A DNA stretch of 64,000 nt from Nonomuraea roseoviolacea subsp. carminata (GCF_024172185.1 NZ_JAMZEC010000001.1:4794001-4858000), one strand, 5' to 3'. Shown: positions 25,927 to 35,095, counted from the first letter of the stretch. Notes: generated by a model not told the origin, from the sequence alone. Program-made: numbers and translations.

Positions 25927-27036
25927 TCAGAGATTACCCCGGCGGTCCTGCTCACGCTCGATGGCTTCGAACAGCGCCTTGAAGTTGCCCTTGCCGAAGC
26001 CCAGCGAGCCGTGCCGCTCGATCAGCTCGAAGAACACGGTCGGCCGGTCCTGCACCGGCTTGGTGAAGATCTGCAGCAGGTAGCCGTCCTCGTCGCGGTC
26101 CACCAGGATCCGGCGCTTCTTGAGCTCCTCGATGGGCGCCCGCACCTGGCCGATCCGGGCCCGCAGCTCCGGGTCGTCGTAGTACGAGTCGGGCGTGTCG
26201 AGGAACTGCACGCCGGCCGCGCGCATGTGGTCGACCGTGGTGAGGATGTCGTTGGTGGCCAGCGCGATGTGCTGGACGCCGGGGCCGCCGTAGAACTCGA
26301 GGTACTCGTCGATCTGCGACTTCTTGCGGCTGACGGCCGGCTCGTTGAGCGGGAACTTGACCTTGCGGGTGCCGTCGGCCACGACCTTGGACATGAGCGC
26401 GGAGTACTCGGTGGCGATGTCGTCGCCGACGAACTCGGCCATGTTGGTGAAGCCCATGACACGGCGGTAGAACTCCACCCACTCGTCCATCTTGCCGAGC
26501 TCGACGTTGCCCACGCAGTGGTCCACGGCCTGGAACAGGCGGCCGTTCTTGACCGCGGGCGCCGCGACGAGCGGCTCGGCGGGCTCGTAGCCGGGCAGGT
26601 AGACGCCGCCGTAGTTGGACCTGTCCACGAGGGTGTGGCGGGTCTCGCCGTAGGCGGCGATGGCGGCCAGCGTCACCTTGCCGCGCTCGTCCTCCACCGT
26701 GTACGGCTCGACGAGCCCCCGCGCGCCCTGCCGTACGGCGTGGGCGTAGGCCGACTCCACGTCGGGCATGTCGAGGGCGAGGTCGATCACCCCGTCGCCG
26801 TGCTCGGCCACGTGCCGGGCCATGTCGGTGCCTGGCCTGATCGAGGAGCGCAGCTCGAACCGGGCCGAGCCCGAGGTCAGGACGTAGGCGACCTCGTCGC
26901 GGCTGCCGTTCTCCGGCCCGCGGTAGGCCACCAGCCGCATGCCGAAGGCGGTGGAGTAGTAGTGAGCGGCCTGCTTGGCGTTGCCGACGGCGAACACCAC
27001 GGCGTCCATGCCGTTAACCGGAAAGACATCAGTCAT
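25927..27036 (-). CDS. hpd: 4-hydroxyphenylpyruvate dioxygenase
   Basis: A 369-residue non-heme iron enzyme turning 4-hydroxyphenylpyruvate into homogentisate in tyrosine breakdown. It has two VOC-type halves. The iron ligands are visible as His in VDHCVGNV, His in VQHIALATND and Glu in FFELIER; the C-terminal helix with GFGKGNFKALFEAIE closes the active site. The ATG is at 27034-27036; the open frame upstream to 27288 overlaps the divergent regulator and is not real. The 103-bp divergent gap holds an inverted repeat. Confidence 0.95.
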   Translation of the reverse strand: MTDVFPVNGMDAVVFAVGNAKQAAHYYSTAFGMRLVAYRGPENGSRDEVAYVLTSGSARFELRSSIRPGTDMARHVAEHGDGVIDLALDMPDVESAYAHAVRQGARGLVEPYTVEDERGKVTLAAIAAYGETRHTLVDRSNYGGVYLPGYEPAEPLVAAPAVKNGRLFQAVDHCVGNVELGKMDEWVEFYRRVMGFTNMAEFVGDDIATEYSALMSKVVADGTRKVKFPLNEPAVSRKKSQIDEYLEFYGGPGVQHIALATNDILTTVDHMRAAGVQFLDTPDSYYDDPELRARIGQVRAPIEELKKRRILVDRDEDGYLLQIFTKPVQDRPTVFFELIERHGSLGFGKGNFKALFEAIEREQDRRGNL

Positions 27037-27065
27037 GCCACTAAATGTCGACTTATCTGAGCGGG

Positions 27066-27096
27066 TTGTGCAAGAGTTACTTGAATCAATGGACAA
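27066..27096. promoter_or_regulatory. Inverted repeat between hpd and its divergent Lrp-type regulator
   Basis: TTGTGCA (27066-27072) and TGGACAA (27090-27096) form an inverted repeat with one mismatch and a 17-bp spacer. It lies 30 bp upstream of hpd and 44 bp upstream of the regulator start. Lrp/AsnC proteins often bind such spaced repeats; binding here is inferred. Confidence 0.5.
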
Positions 27097-27139
27097 TCTG
27101 CCCAGTGCCTGCCCGAAAACGCCGGAGTTTCTGTACACC

Positions 27140-27637
27140 ATGACGATCGACGATCTCGACGCCCGCCTCATCGCGCTGCTCCACGCCGAGCCGCGCCTCG
27201 GCGTGCTGGAGTGCTCGCGCCGCCTCGGCGTGGCCCGGGGCACCGTCCAGGCCCGGCTCGACCGGCTGCTGGCCAGGGGAGTGATCACCGGGTTCGGGCC
27301 CGACGTGTCGCCCGCGGCCCTCGGCTACACCGTCACGGCGTTCGTCACGCTGGAGATCAGGCAGGAGGCCGGGCACGATCCCGTGTCGCACGGCCTCGCG
27401 CGCATCCCCGAGGTGCTGGAGGTCCACACGATCACCGGCGGCAGCGACCTGCTCTGCCGGGTCGTGGCCCGCACGAACGCCGATCTCCAGCGGGTCATCG
27501 ACCAGATCGTGGACGTGCGCGGCGTGCGCCGGACGTCGTCCGTCATCGCCCTGGACACGCCCGTTCCGTACCGGGTGCTCCCGCTGGTGGAGGATGTCCC
27601 GCGCCATGGCGGGCAGCAGTACGTACGATCCCCGTAG
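27140..27637 (+). CDS. Lrp/AsnC-family regulator, likely controller of hpd
   Basis: A 165-residue protein with an N-terminal winged helix (MTIDDLDARLIALLHAEPRL, recognition helix region SRRLGVARGTVQARLDRL) and a C-terminal RAM/AsnC ligand-binding domain (VHTITGGSDLLCRVVART). Regulators of this kind sit next to hpd in many actinomycetes and respond to amino acids or aromatic intermediates. I chose ATG 27140, the usual start for the family; an earlier ATG at 27089 would place the start inside the inverted repeat. Confidence 0.88.
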   Translation: MTIDDLDARLIALLHAEPRLGVLECSRRLGVARGTVQARLDRLLARGVITGFGPDVSPAALGYTVTAFVTLEIRQEAGHDPVSHGLARIPEVLEVHTITGGSDLLCRVVARTNADLQRVIDQIVDVRGVRRTSSVIALDTPVPYRVLPLVEDVPRHGGQQYVRSP

Positions 27638-27718
27638 GGACAAGGCACCGTCGCCGGTCGTCTAACCTTGACGTTCGCCCAGCATACGGGGGTTTGCGAG
27701 GTGCGGAGCGGTGGTGGG

Positions 27719-29842
27719 ATGGGTAAGCGAAGACGTCGGATCCTCAAGAGGTTGCTGATCGCCGGCGGTGCCGGACTCCTTCTGGCGATCGTCGCGTTCG
27801 GCATCGCGTACGCCATGACACCGATCCCCGACAGCACCCAGAAGCAGGCCACGGCCCAGGGGTCGGTCATCTACTACCGCGACGGCAAGAGCGTCCTCGC
27901 CCGGCAGGGCGTGGACCGCCGCCTCGTCGAGCTGGCCAAGGTGCCCCAGCACGTGCGCGACGCGGTCATCGCGGCCGAGAACCGCTCCTTCTACGAGGAC
28001 GCCGGCGTCTCGGTCAAGGGCACCGGCCGCGCCCTGTGGTCCACGCTCACCGGCCAGCAGCTCCAGGGCGGCTCCACCATCACCCAGCAGCTCGTGCGCA
28101 ACTACTACAGCGGGCTCAGCCAGGAACGCTCCATCACCCGCAAGATCAAAGAGATCATGATCTCGATCAAGGTGGACCAGTCCAAGCCCAAGGACTGGGT
28201 GCTGGAGCAGTACCTCAACACCATCTACTTCGGCCGCGGCGCCAACGGCATCCAGGCCGCCAGCCAGGCCTACTTCGGCAAGGACGTCGGCAAGCTCACC
28301 GTGGCCGAAGGGGCCTACCTCGCCTCGGTGATCCAGCAGCCCAGCCGCTTCGCCGACCCCAAGGGCGCCGACCTGCAGGCCGCCCGGACCCGCTGGCAGG
28401 CCGTGATCGAGGCGATGCGCCAGACCGGCACGCTCGGCGCCCAGGAGGCGGCGGCCCAGACCTTCCCCACGCTGAAGGCGCCGAAGAAGCCGTTCGTGCT
28501 GCGGGGCCAGGCGCAGTACATGCTCGACCAGGTCACCGCCGAGCTCAACCGGCGCGGCTACAGCGACGAGGACATCAACAGCGGCGGCCTGCGGGTCGTC
28601 ACCACGTTCGACAAGAAGCTCATGCAGGCGGCCGAGCGGGCCGTCAAGGACACCGTGCCCGCCGCCACGCCGAAGGCGGTCCGCACCGGGCTGGCGGCCG
28701 TCGACCCGGCCACGGGCGAGATCGTCGCCTTCTACGGCGGCAACCCCAAGCTCACCGGGTACGACAACGCCTTCTCGGCCAAGGTGCCCGCCGGGTCCAC
28801 GTTCAAGGCGTACACGCTGGCCGCCGCACTCAACAACGGCTACGACCTGTCCACCCAGGTCAACGGCAACTCGCCGATGCGCGTGGCCTCCGACCCCACG
28901 CACCCGATCCCCAACGACAGCGGCCGCTCCTACGGCACGATCGACCTGGTGCGGGCCGCCCAGAACTCCGTCAACACGGCGTTCGTGGACCTCGGCCAGA
29001 AGGTGGGCCTGGACAAGGTGGCCGCCACCGCCGAGGCGGCGGGCATCCCCGCCGCGCAGTTGCGGCCGCACCAGGCCGCGGCCACGTTCCCGCTGGGCGT
29101 CGCCTCGGTGAGCGCCGTGCAGAACGCCTCCGGCTTCTCCACTTTCGCCAACAAGGGCGTCCACGTCGAGGCGCACGTGGTCAGGTCCGTCACCGACGGC
29201 AAGGGCGTCAAGAACGTGGTCAAGCCCGCGTCCCGGCAGGTGATCGCCGAGCAGGCCGCCGCCGACACCACGTACGCCCTCCAGCAGGTCGTCAAGTACG
29301 GCACCGGCACCGGGGCCCGGCTCGACGACCGCCCGGTCGCCGGCAAGACGGGCACCACGGACGAGTCGAAGTCGGTCTGGTTCAACGGCTTCACGCCGCA
29401 GCTCGCGGTCGCGGTCGACATGTTCCGCTCCGACAACAAGACGGTCACCATCCCCGGGTACGGCGTGCAGTTCGGCGGGCAGCTCCCGGCGCAGGTGTGG
29501 CGGGCGTTCATGACCGAGGCCATGCGCGGCAAGCCCGTCGAGGAGTTCCCCGAGCCGTCCGACTACGGCTACCGCGACTCGTACACCACGCCGTACGACG
29601 ACCCGTACGCGCAGCGCGAGACGCGCGTACCGGACGACAACGGCGGCCCGCCCACCTCCCAGCCGAGCGGGCCTCCCGAGACGACGCAGCCCGAACTCAC
29701 CGACCCGCCGCAGACGCAGCGGCCGGACGAGCAGGGCCCGCCGGACCGTCCCGACGACGGCGGCGGCTTCACCCAGGAGCCGCAGACCCCGAACGGCCCG
29801 CCGGACGACCAGGGCGGCCCGCCGCGGTCACCCTTCGGCTAG
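27719..29842 (+). CDS. Class A penicillin-binding protein
   Basis: About 707 residues. A basic N-terminus and one membrane helix (about 12-35) are followed by a GT51 glycosyltransferase domain (AAENRSFYEDAG with its catalytic Glu; GGSTITQQLVRN) and a transpeptidase domain with SxxK in AGSTFKAY, SxN in NSVNTAF and KTG in AGKTGTTDES. It polymerises and crosslinks peptidoglycan. The C-terminus is a Pro/Gln/Asp-rich tail with no PASTA repeats. ATG 27719 or GTG 27701 may be the start. Its stop shares the tetranucleotide CTAG with the convergent gene. Confidence 0.93.
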   Translation: MGKRRRRILKRLLIAGGAGLLLAIVAFGIAYAMTPIPDSTQKQATAQGSVIYYRDGKSVLARQGVDRRLVELAKVPQHVRDAVIAAENRSFYEDAGVSVKGTGRALWSTLTGQQLQGGSTITQQLVRNYYSGLSQERSITRKIKEIMISIKVDQSKPKDWVLEQYLNTIYFGRGANGIQAASQAYFGKDVGKLTVAEGAYLASVIQQPSRFADPKGADLQAARTRWQAVIEAMRQTGTLGAQEAAAQTFPTLKAPKKPFVLRGQAQYMLDQVTAELNRRGYSDEDINSGGLRVVTTFDKKLMQAAERAVKDTVPAATPKAVRTGLAAVDPATGEIVAFYGGNPKLTGYDNAFSAKVPAGSTFKAYTLAAALNNGYDLSTQVNGNSPMRVASDPTHPIPNDSGRSYGTIDLVRAAQNSVNTAFVDLGQKVGLDKVAATAEAAGIPAAQLRPHQAAATFPLGVASVSAVQNASGFSTFANKGVHVEAHVVRSVTDGKGVKNVVKPASRQVIAEQAAADTTYALQQVVKYGTGTGARLDDRPVAGKTGTTDESKSVWFNGFTPQLAVAVDMFRSDNKTVTIPGYGVQFGGQLPAQVWRAFMTEAMRGKPVEEFPEPSDYGYRDSYTTPYDDPYAQRETRVPDDNGGPPTSQPSGPPETTQPELTDPPQTQRPDEQGPPDRPDDGGGFTQEPQTPNGPPDDQGGPPRSPFG

Positions 29843-31863
29843 CGGGCGGCCCCGCGCGGCCACCTCGCGGGCGGCTCTGGGCGCAGCTCCCGGAGCCACC
29901 CTCCCGCCAGCTCGCGGCGCAGCTCCTCGGGCGTGGTGACGGGCATGCGGCAGGTGAACCCCCGGCACACGTACGCGGCGGGCGCCCCGCCCACGAGCCC
30001 GCGCCCCTCCAGCAGGGCCGGCCCGTCCGGCGCCGCGTCGCCCCCCGGGATGCCCAGGGCGACGACGAGGCCGGGCGCGTCCGCCAGCAGCGCCTCCTGG
30101 TGCAGCGCCCGCGTGCGCGCGTCGTCCGGCGGCCCCACCACCGCCACCTCCACCGGCCCGTCCAGCGCCACCCGGGCCACCGCGAGCCCCCAACCGGCGA
30201 ACCGCGCGTGCGAGCCGGCCAGCACCGACACGGTGCCGAGCGCCGCCCGCGCCGCCTCCCGGTGCCGCTCCGACCCGGTCAGCGCCGCGTACGACAGCAG
30301 CGCCCCCGCCGCGGCGTACTGCCCCGACGGCGTGGCGTTGTCCGTGGGGTCCTGGGGCCGCTGGAACAGCCGCTCGGCGTCGTCGGCGGTGTCGAAGAAC
30401 CCGCCCGTCCCGTCGGCGAACCTGGCCAGCACGGTGTCGAGCAGCGCGCCGGCCGCCCGGAACCAGCGGGTGTCGCCGGTGACGCCGTGGAGTGCGATCA
30501 GGCCCTCGGCCACGTTCGCGTAGTCCTCCAGCACTCCCGCGTTCGTCCCGGCCCGGCCGTCGCGCGAGGTGCGCAGCAGCCTGCCGTCGCGCAGGTGGAC
30601 CCGGTCGAGCAGCGTGGCCGCGGCCACGGCCGCCTCGACCAGGTCGGGCCGGTCGAACACCGCGCCGGTCTCAGCCAGCGCCGCGACGGCCAGGCCGTTC
30701 CAGGAGGCCACGACCTTGTCGTCGCGCCCCGGGCGCACCCGCGTCTCCCGGGCGGCCAGCAGCCGGGCGCGCACGGACGCGAGGCGCTCGGCGTCGTCCG
30801 GGTCCTCCAGGAGCTGGAGCACCGACGTGCCGTGCTCGAACGTGCCGGTGACGGAGAACACCCGGGCCGCCCAGGCGCCGTCGTCCTCGCCGAGCACCTC
30901 GCCGAGCTGCTCCGGCGTCCAGACGTAGAACTTGCCCTCCTCGCCCTCGCTGTCGGCGTCGAGCGCCGAGGCGAAGCCGCCCTCGGGCGTGCGCATCTCC
31001 CGCAGCAGCCACTCGGCGGTCTCCAGCGCGATCCGCCGGGCCCGCTCGCCCCCGCCGGCCTTCCACCAGTGGGTGTAGACCCGCAGGAGCAGGGCGTTGT
31101 CGTAGAGCATCTTCTCGAAGTGCGGCACGACCCACCGCGGGTCCACGCTGTAGCGGGCGAACCCGCCGCCGAGCTGGTCGTAGATGCCGCCGCGGGCCAT
31201 CGCGTCGAGCGTCTTCCCGCTCATCTCCCGCTCGCCCGACCGCAGCAGGAACTCCAGCACCATCGACGGCGGGAACTTGGGCGCCCCGCCGAAGCCGCCG
31301 TGCGCCGGGTCGAAGGAGGCCCGCAGGTTGTCCATGGCCCGCTCCAGCGTCTCCGCCGTGGGCAGCGGCCCGCCGGGCAGCGTCGTCTGCGAGGTGAGCG
31401 CCGACACCACCTGCGAGCCCTGCCGCAGCACCGCCTCGCGCTTGCCGGTCCACGCCTCGTGGACGGCCGCCAGCAGCCGCTGGAAGTCGCGCCGCGGGAA
31501 GTACGTGCCGCAGTAGAACGGATGGCCGTCAGGGGTGGCGAACACGGTCATGGGCCAGCCGCCCTGACCCGTCATGGCCTGGGTGGCGCCCATGTAGACG
31601 GCGTCCACGTCGGGCCGCTCCTCGCGGTCCACCTTGACGTTGACGAAGTTCGCGTTCATCAGCCGCGCCGTCTCGGCGTCCTCGAAACTCTCGTGCGCCA
31701 TGACGTGGCACCAGTGGCACGCCGAGTAACCGACGCTGACCAGCAGCGGCACGTCACGCCGCCGCGCCTCGGCGAACGCCTCCTCGCCCCACGGATGCCA
31801 CTCGACCGGGTTGTCCGCGTGTTGGAGCAGGTACGGGCTCGTCGAGTCCTTCAAGCGGTTCAT
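29839..31863 (-). CDS. Thioredoxin-domain protein of the DUF255/YyaL (SSP411) family
   Basis: A 674-residue cytoplasmic protein. The N-terminus, NRLKDSTSPYLLQHADNPV, and SACHWCHVM (a CxxC thioredoxin-like site) followed by FVNVKVDREERPD define DUF255. The remainder is an (alpha/alpha)6 barrel like N-acylglucosamine epimerases (GGFARYSVDPRWVVPHFEKM). The biochemical role is not established. ATG 31863 has GGGGAGG close upstream. From memory an orthologue (Rv1084) lies near mca in M. tuberculosis, as here. Confidence 0.9.
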   Translation of the reverse strand: MNRLKDSTSPYLLQHADNPVEWHPWGEEAFAEARRRDVPLLVSVGYSACHWCHVMAHESFEDAETARLMNANFVNVKVDREERPDVDAVYMGATQAMTGQGGWPMTVFATPDGHPFYCGTYFPRRDFQRLLAAVHEAWTGKREAVLRQGSQVVSALTSQTTLPGGPLPTAETLERAMDNLRASFDPAHGGFGGAPKFPPSMVLEFLLRSGEREMSGKTLDAMARGGIYDQLGGGFARYSVDPRWVVPHFEKMLYDNALLLRVYTHWWKAGGGERARRIALETAEWLLREMRTPEGGFASALDADSEGEEGKFYVWTPEQLGEVLGEDDGAWAARVFSVTGTFEHGTSVLQLLEDPDDAERLASVRARLLAARETRVRPGRDDKVVASWNGLAVAALAETGAVFDRPDLVEAAVAAATLLDRVHLRDGRLLRTSRDGRAGTNAGVLEDYANVAEGLIALHGVTGDTRWFRAAGALLDTVLARFADGTGGFFDTADDAERLFQRPQDPTDNATPSGQYAAAGALLSYAALTGSERHREAARAALGTVSVLAGSHARFAGWGLAVARVALDGPVEVAVVGPPDDARTRALHQEALLADAPGLVVALGIPGGDAAPDGPALLEGRGLVGGAPAAYVCRGFTCRMPVTTPEELRRELAGGWLRELRPEPPARWPRGAAR

Positions 31864-31966
31864 CAAGACCTCCCCGGGTCACCCTACGGGGCCTACCTGC
31901 CCGCGCCTCCCGGTCACATACCGGCTTCGCGCGCGTACCGGGGCGTGGAGGCGTAGGTTACGGAGA

Positions 31967-33127
31967 GTGGACCTCGAGTACGTGCGCGCCCACGCCGGGC
32001 GCCGCGTCACGGACCTGACCCGCAGGGACGTGGCGCGGGCGCTGCTGTCCGTGCCGTCCGGCATGTCCCTGGTGGCGCTGCCCGACCTGCGGCGCGCGAT
32101 GGCCGCCGCGGGCAACCCGCTGTCGCCGGTCTTCTGGGACTCGGCCAAGGAGATTCTGCTCCAGATCGAGGCGTGCGTCGCCACCGTGGGCGAGGTGCAG
32201 CGCTGGGTCGAGTCCACCGGCACCGAGCCGATCCTGCTGACGCCCGGCTTCTTCATCTGGCCGGAGGAGGACGAGCGGGGGCCGGTGGGCGAGGAGATGT
32301 TCTCCCGGCTCGTGCGCCACCTGGAGGAGCGCGTGCGGGCCGGCGAGATCGACTCCGACGCGCTGCTGCGGGGCGACCAGCGGGCCCGCCGCGCCTACGA
32401 GGAGCTCCAGGACCGGTGGCTGAACACGCCGCTGCCCGACGGCCGGGTGCCGGGCTTCGCGGTCGCCGACGAGCAGAACGAGGAGCTGATGGCCGTCTTC
32501 GAGGAGCAGGAGGCCACGGCGCTCGGCGAGCTGCGCCGCGTCGTCGCCGGCCTGCCGAGACAGCCGGAGCTGCCGGTCGCCGACCTGGAGGGGGCCGCGG
32601 CGCGGCTGCGGGTGCTGCTCGGCCAGCCGGGCTACCCGGCCAACGTGCTGCGGGCCTGCGCCGGGTTCGAGGAGCGGCCGATGCCCGACGACGACATGGA
32701 GCTGTGGCTGTCGGTGGCCGCGGGCATCGCGGGCCCCATCTCCGACCTGTCGGAGGAGGACGACACCGTCGAGGAGTTCACCGACCTGGACGGCGAGGTG
32801 AGCCACGAGGACCAGGTGCTCGCCGCCCTGTGCGAGATCCAGTACGCCGACTGGCTGGCGGCGGCCGCCGCGCTGGTCCGGCTCGGCCCGGGGGTGCTGG
32901 CCTCGCCCGAGCGGATCGCGCGGCTCATCGCCGAGTCGCCGGACATCACGGCCGAGGTCGACATGAGCGACCCCGACGAGCTGCGCGGCAGCGAGCGGCT
33001 CTTCACGCCCGTGGTGACGCTGTGGGGGCATCTGGGCATCGTGGACGCCGACGACGTGCTCACGCCCCTCGGCTGGTGGGGGCTCCCGCTGGCCCTGGAA
33101 CGCGCCTGGTCGCCGAAGGAGTACTGA
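31967..33127 (+). CDS. Hypothetical acidic helical protein
   Basis: A protein of about 386 residues beginning VDLEYVRAHAGRRVTDLTRRDVARAL. It is Glu/Asp/Leu-rich, with no signal or membrane segment. The last 60 residues (LFTPVVTLWGHLGIVDADDV, LTPLGWWGLPLAL) look like a winged-helix or helical-repeat module. I do not recognise the family. I chose GTG 31967 because the codon pattern of a real gene begins there; the earlier frame overlaps the DUF255 gene. The ribosome site is weak (GGAGA only 2 bp away), so the start is uncertain. Confidence 0.7.
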   Translation: MDLEYVRAHAGRRVTDLTRRDVARALLSVPSGMSLVALPDLRRAMAAAGNPLSPVFWDSAKEILLQIEACVATVGEVQRWVESTGTEPILLTPGFFIWPEEDERGPVGEEMFSRLVRHLEERVRAGEIDSDALLRGDQRARRAYEELQDRWLNTPLPDGRVPGFAVADEQNEELMAVFEEQEATALGELRRVVAGLPRQPELPVADLEGAAARLRVLLGQPGYPANVLRACAGFEERPMPDDDMELWLSVAAGIAGPISDLSEEDDTVEEFTDLDGEVSHEDQVLAALCEIQYADWLAAAAALVRLGPGVLASPERIARLIAESPDITAEVDMSDPDELRGSERLFTPVVTLWGHLGIVDADDVLTPLGWWGLPLALERAWSPKEY

Positions 33128-33140
33128 CCTGCCTCCGGCT

Positions 33141-33431
33141 TCAGGACTCCGCGGAGTCCACGAGGTCCTTGTACTCGGGGTGACGCTCGATGTACCTCGC
33201 GACGTACGAGCACAGCGGCACGACCCGCAGGCCGGTGTCGCGGCTCATGTCGAGCGCGTGGCCGACCAGCCGGCCCGCGAGCCCCTGGCCCTCGTGCTCG
33301 GGCCGCACCTCGGTGTGGGTGAAGACGATCTTCTGGGGCAGCAGACGGTAGTCGGCGAACCCGGCCACCTCGCCGTCCACGAGAACCTCGAACCGGCTGC
33401 GGGCCGGGGCGTCGACTACTTCGATGGCCAT
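33141..33431 (-). CDS. Short GNAT acetyltransferase (YjdJ type)
   Basis: A 96-residue protein of the small GNAT class. It has the strands RFEVLVDGEVAGFADYRL, IVFTHTEVRPEHEGQGLAGR with the acetyl-CoA loop QGLAGRL, and VVPLCSYVARYIERHPEY, the typical C-terminus with a Cys-Ser and a terminal HPEY. Substrates of this class are unknown. The ATG follows the TAG stop of the upstream 54-residue gene with no gap (TAGATG), showing translational coupling in an mca - small protein - GNAT operon. Confidence 0.9.
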   Translation of the reverse strand: MAIEVVDAPARSRFEVLVDGEVAGFADYRLLPQKIVFTHTEVRPEHEGQGLAGRLVGHALDMSRDTGLRVVPLCSYVARYIERHPEYKDLVDSAES

Positions 33432-33596
33432 CTACTCGGCTTTCCTGTCGTCCGTGTCGCCCTCGTGCGGGACCTTGATCTTCGACATCTGCTTGTTCAT
33501 CGACTTGATGAGGAAGTACAGGGCCACCCCGATGAGGGCGACGACGACGAAACCGAGCAGGCCCGGGCTCACGTCACCGGCTGCGAGAACTGTCAC
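33432..33596 (-). CDS. 54-residue membrane protein downstream of mca
   Basis: Starting from GTG 33594-33596, the minus strand encodes a 54-residue protein with one membrane helix (GLLGFVVVALIGVALYFLIK) followed by a basic, Met/Lys-rich segment (SMNKQMSKIKVP) and an acidic end. I recall similar short proteins beside mca in other actinomycetes, so it is probably a genuine conserved gene. It is 60 bp after mca and abuts the GNAT gene. The role is unknown. Confidence 0.8.
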   Translation of the reverse strand: MTVLAAGDVSPGLLGFVVVALIGVALYFLIKSMNKQMSKIKVPHEGDTDDRKAE

Positions 33597-33656
33597 GGTT
33601 CCAGTGTGCCACCGGGGTGCGGTGGTCGGCCCATCGGCGGGTGTGCGCAGGTCGGC

Positions 33657-34541
33657 TCAGGGGCAGGCGGGCGAGACCTCGTCGGCGTGGATGCCGGTGA
33701 ACAGGTCGTCCTCGGGCAGCTCGGTGTCGACCAGCGAGCGGGCCAGGTGGTAGTCCTCGGTCGGCCAGATCTCCTGCTGGAGCTCGCGCGGGCAGACGAA
33801 CCACCAGCTGTCGGGGTCGATCTGCGTGGCGTGCGCCTTGAGCGCCTCGTCGCGGATCTCGAAGTAGTCGCCGCACGGCACGCGGGTCGTCACCGGCCAC
33901 TTGGCGGGGCGGTCCTCCCAGCGCGCGATCCAGTCGGCGTACGGGGAGCCCATGCCGCGCGAGGTCATGGCCTCGTGCAGCGCCTCGAACCGCTCCTTGG
34001 TGAAGCCCATCTGGTAGTAGAGCTTCAGCGGCTGCCACGGCTCGCCCGTGCCCGGGTAGCGGTCGGGGTCGCCGGCGGCGTCGAACGCCTCCACCGAGAC
34101 CTTGTTCGTCATGATGTGGTCGGGGTGCGGGTAGCCGCCGTCGTCGTCGTAGGTGATGATGACGTGCGGGCGGAACTCGCGCACGGCGGCGACCAGCGGC
34201 CGGGAGGCGTCCTCCAGCTTCTGCAGGGCGAAGCAGCCCTCGGGCAGCGCCTCGTCCTCGTTCTCCGGCAGGCCGGAGTCGACGAAGCCGAGGAACTGCT
34301 GCCGCACGCCGAGGATCTCGCGCGCGCGGTCCATCTCGGCCTTGCGCACCTCGGCGATGTTGGCCACGATCTCGGGCCGGTCCATCTTCGGGTTGAGCAC
34401 CGAGCCCCGCTCACCGCCCGTGAGCGTACAGACCAGCACCTCCACGCCTTCGCGGACATAGCGGGCCATCGTCGCGGCGCCCTTGCTGGACTCGTCGTCA
34501 GGGTGGGCGTGGACGGCCATCAGCCTCAGCGGTGCACTCAC
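33657..34541 (-). CDS. mca: Mycothiol S-conjugate amidase
   Basis: A 294-residue zinc amidase that cleaves mycothiol S-conjugates, releasing a mercapturic acid for export during detoxification. The zinc motif HAHPDDES is followed by SKGAAT; the Lys there distinguishes Mca from the MshB deacetylase, which has another residue (from family knowledge). YPHPDHIMTN carries the other zinc-site His. The ATG is at 34539-34541. It heads an operon with a 54-residue membrane protein and a GNAT protein, and is divergent from the DUF4307 gene. Confidence 0.95.
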   Translation of the reverse strand: MSAPLRLMAVHAHPDDESSKGAATMARYVREGVEVLVCTLTGGERGSVLNPKMDRPEIVANIAEVRKAEMDRAREILGVRQQFLGFVDSGLPENEDEALPEGCFALQKLEDASRPLVAAVREFRPHVIITYDDDGGYPHPDHIMTNKVSVEAFDAAGDPDRYPGTGEPWQPLKLYYQMGFTKERFEALHEAMTSRGMGSPYADWIARWEDRPAKWPVTTRVPCGDYFEIRDEALKAHATQIDPDSWWFVCPRELQQEIWPTEDYHLARSLVDTELPEDDLFTGIHADEVSPACP

Positions 34542-34675
34542 GGGCTCGATGTCTCCTCAGTCGGACCGAACAGGCGCCCAGAGAGGTTACTTTCTGCTGG
34601 GCGGTCGCGAGGGCACGGCCCCCGCGGGCGACAATTGTCTCGGATAACGCTGAGGGAGTGCAGGGAGATTCCGCC

Positions 34676-35095
34676 ATGGCCACGAGAGATGTCGGGAACG
34701 GGCCGGTTCTCGGCACGCCCGACGACTACCCGGACCGTCCCAAGCGAGGCGGCCGTCTCGTCGTGCACGTCGTCATCGGCGTGCTGGTGGCCATCATCGC
34801 GGGTGGATGGGGCTACGTGATGTGGTCGATGACCGGCAGCACGTCCGGCGCCGTGGCGCAGGTCGTGTCGTTCACCGTGGAGCCCGGACAGGCCGAGATC
34901 GTCTTCACCGTGGCGAAGCCGGACGACCGCGCGGCCGTCTGTCAGCTCAGGGCCCTGGACGCCGGGCATGCCGAGGTGGGCACCAAGGACGTAAGAATCG
35001 GGCCGGGACAGGGTAGTAAGCAGCTCAAGGAGCGGCTGGACACCACCGCCGAGGCCGCTTCGGTCCACATCCAGTACTGCAATCTCATAGAATAA
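34676..35095 (+). CDS. DUF4307 membrane protein
   Basis: A 139-residue protein with a short cytoplasmic N-terminus, one membrane helix (VVHVVIGVLVAIIAGGWGYV) and an extracellular beta domain with two cysteines (AVCQLRAL and QYCNLIE). It is the DUF4307 protein typically found between mca and greA in actinobacteria. ATG 34676 has AGGGAG 8 bp upstream. The 134-bp divergent gap before it contains the perfect palindrome GACAATTGTC (34630-34639). The function is unknown. Confidence 0.88.
   Translation: MATRDVGNGPVLGTPDDYPDRPKRGGRLVVHVVIGVLVAIIAGGWGYVMWSMTGSTSGAVAQVVSFTVEPGQAEIVFTVAKPDDRAAVCQLRALDAGHAEVGTKDVRIGPGQGSKQLKERLDTTAEAASVHIQYCNLIE

Noticed and set aside
28036..31956. A 1306-codon plus-strand frame over the penicillin-binding protein and DUF255 genes
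   Set aside because: Its composition is repetitive Arg/Ala/Gly, the two real genes beneath it carry all family motifs, and it has no ribosome site.
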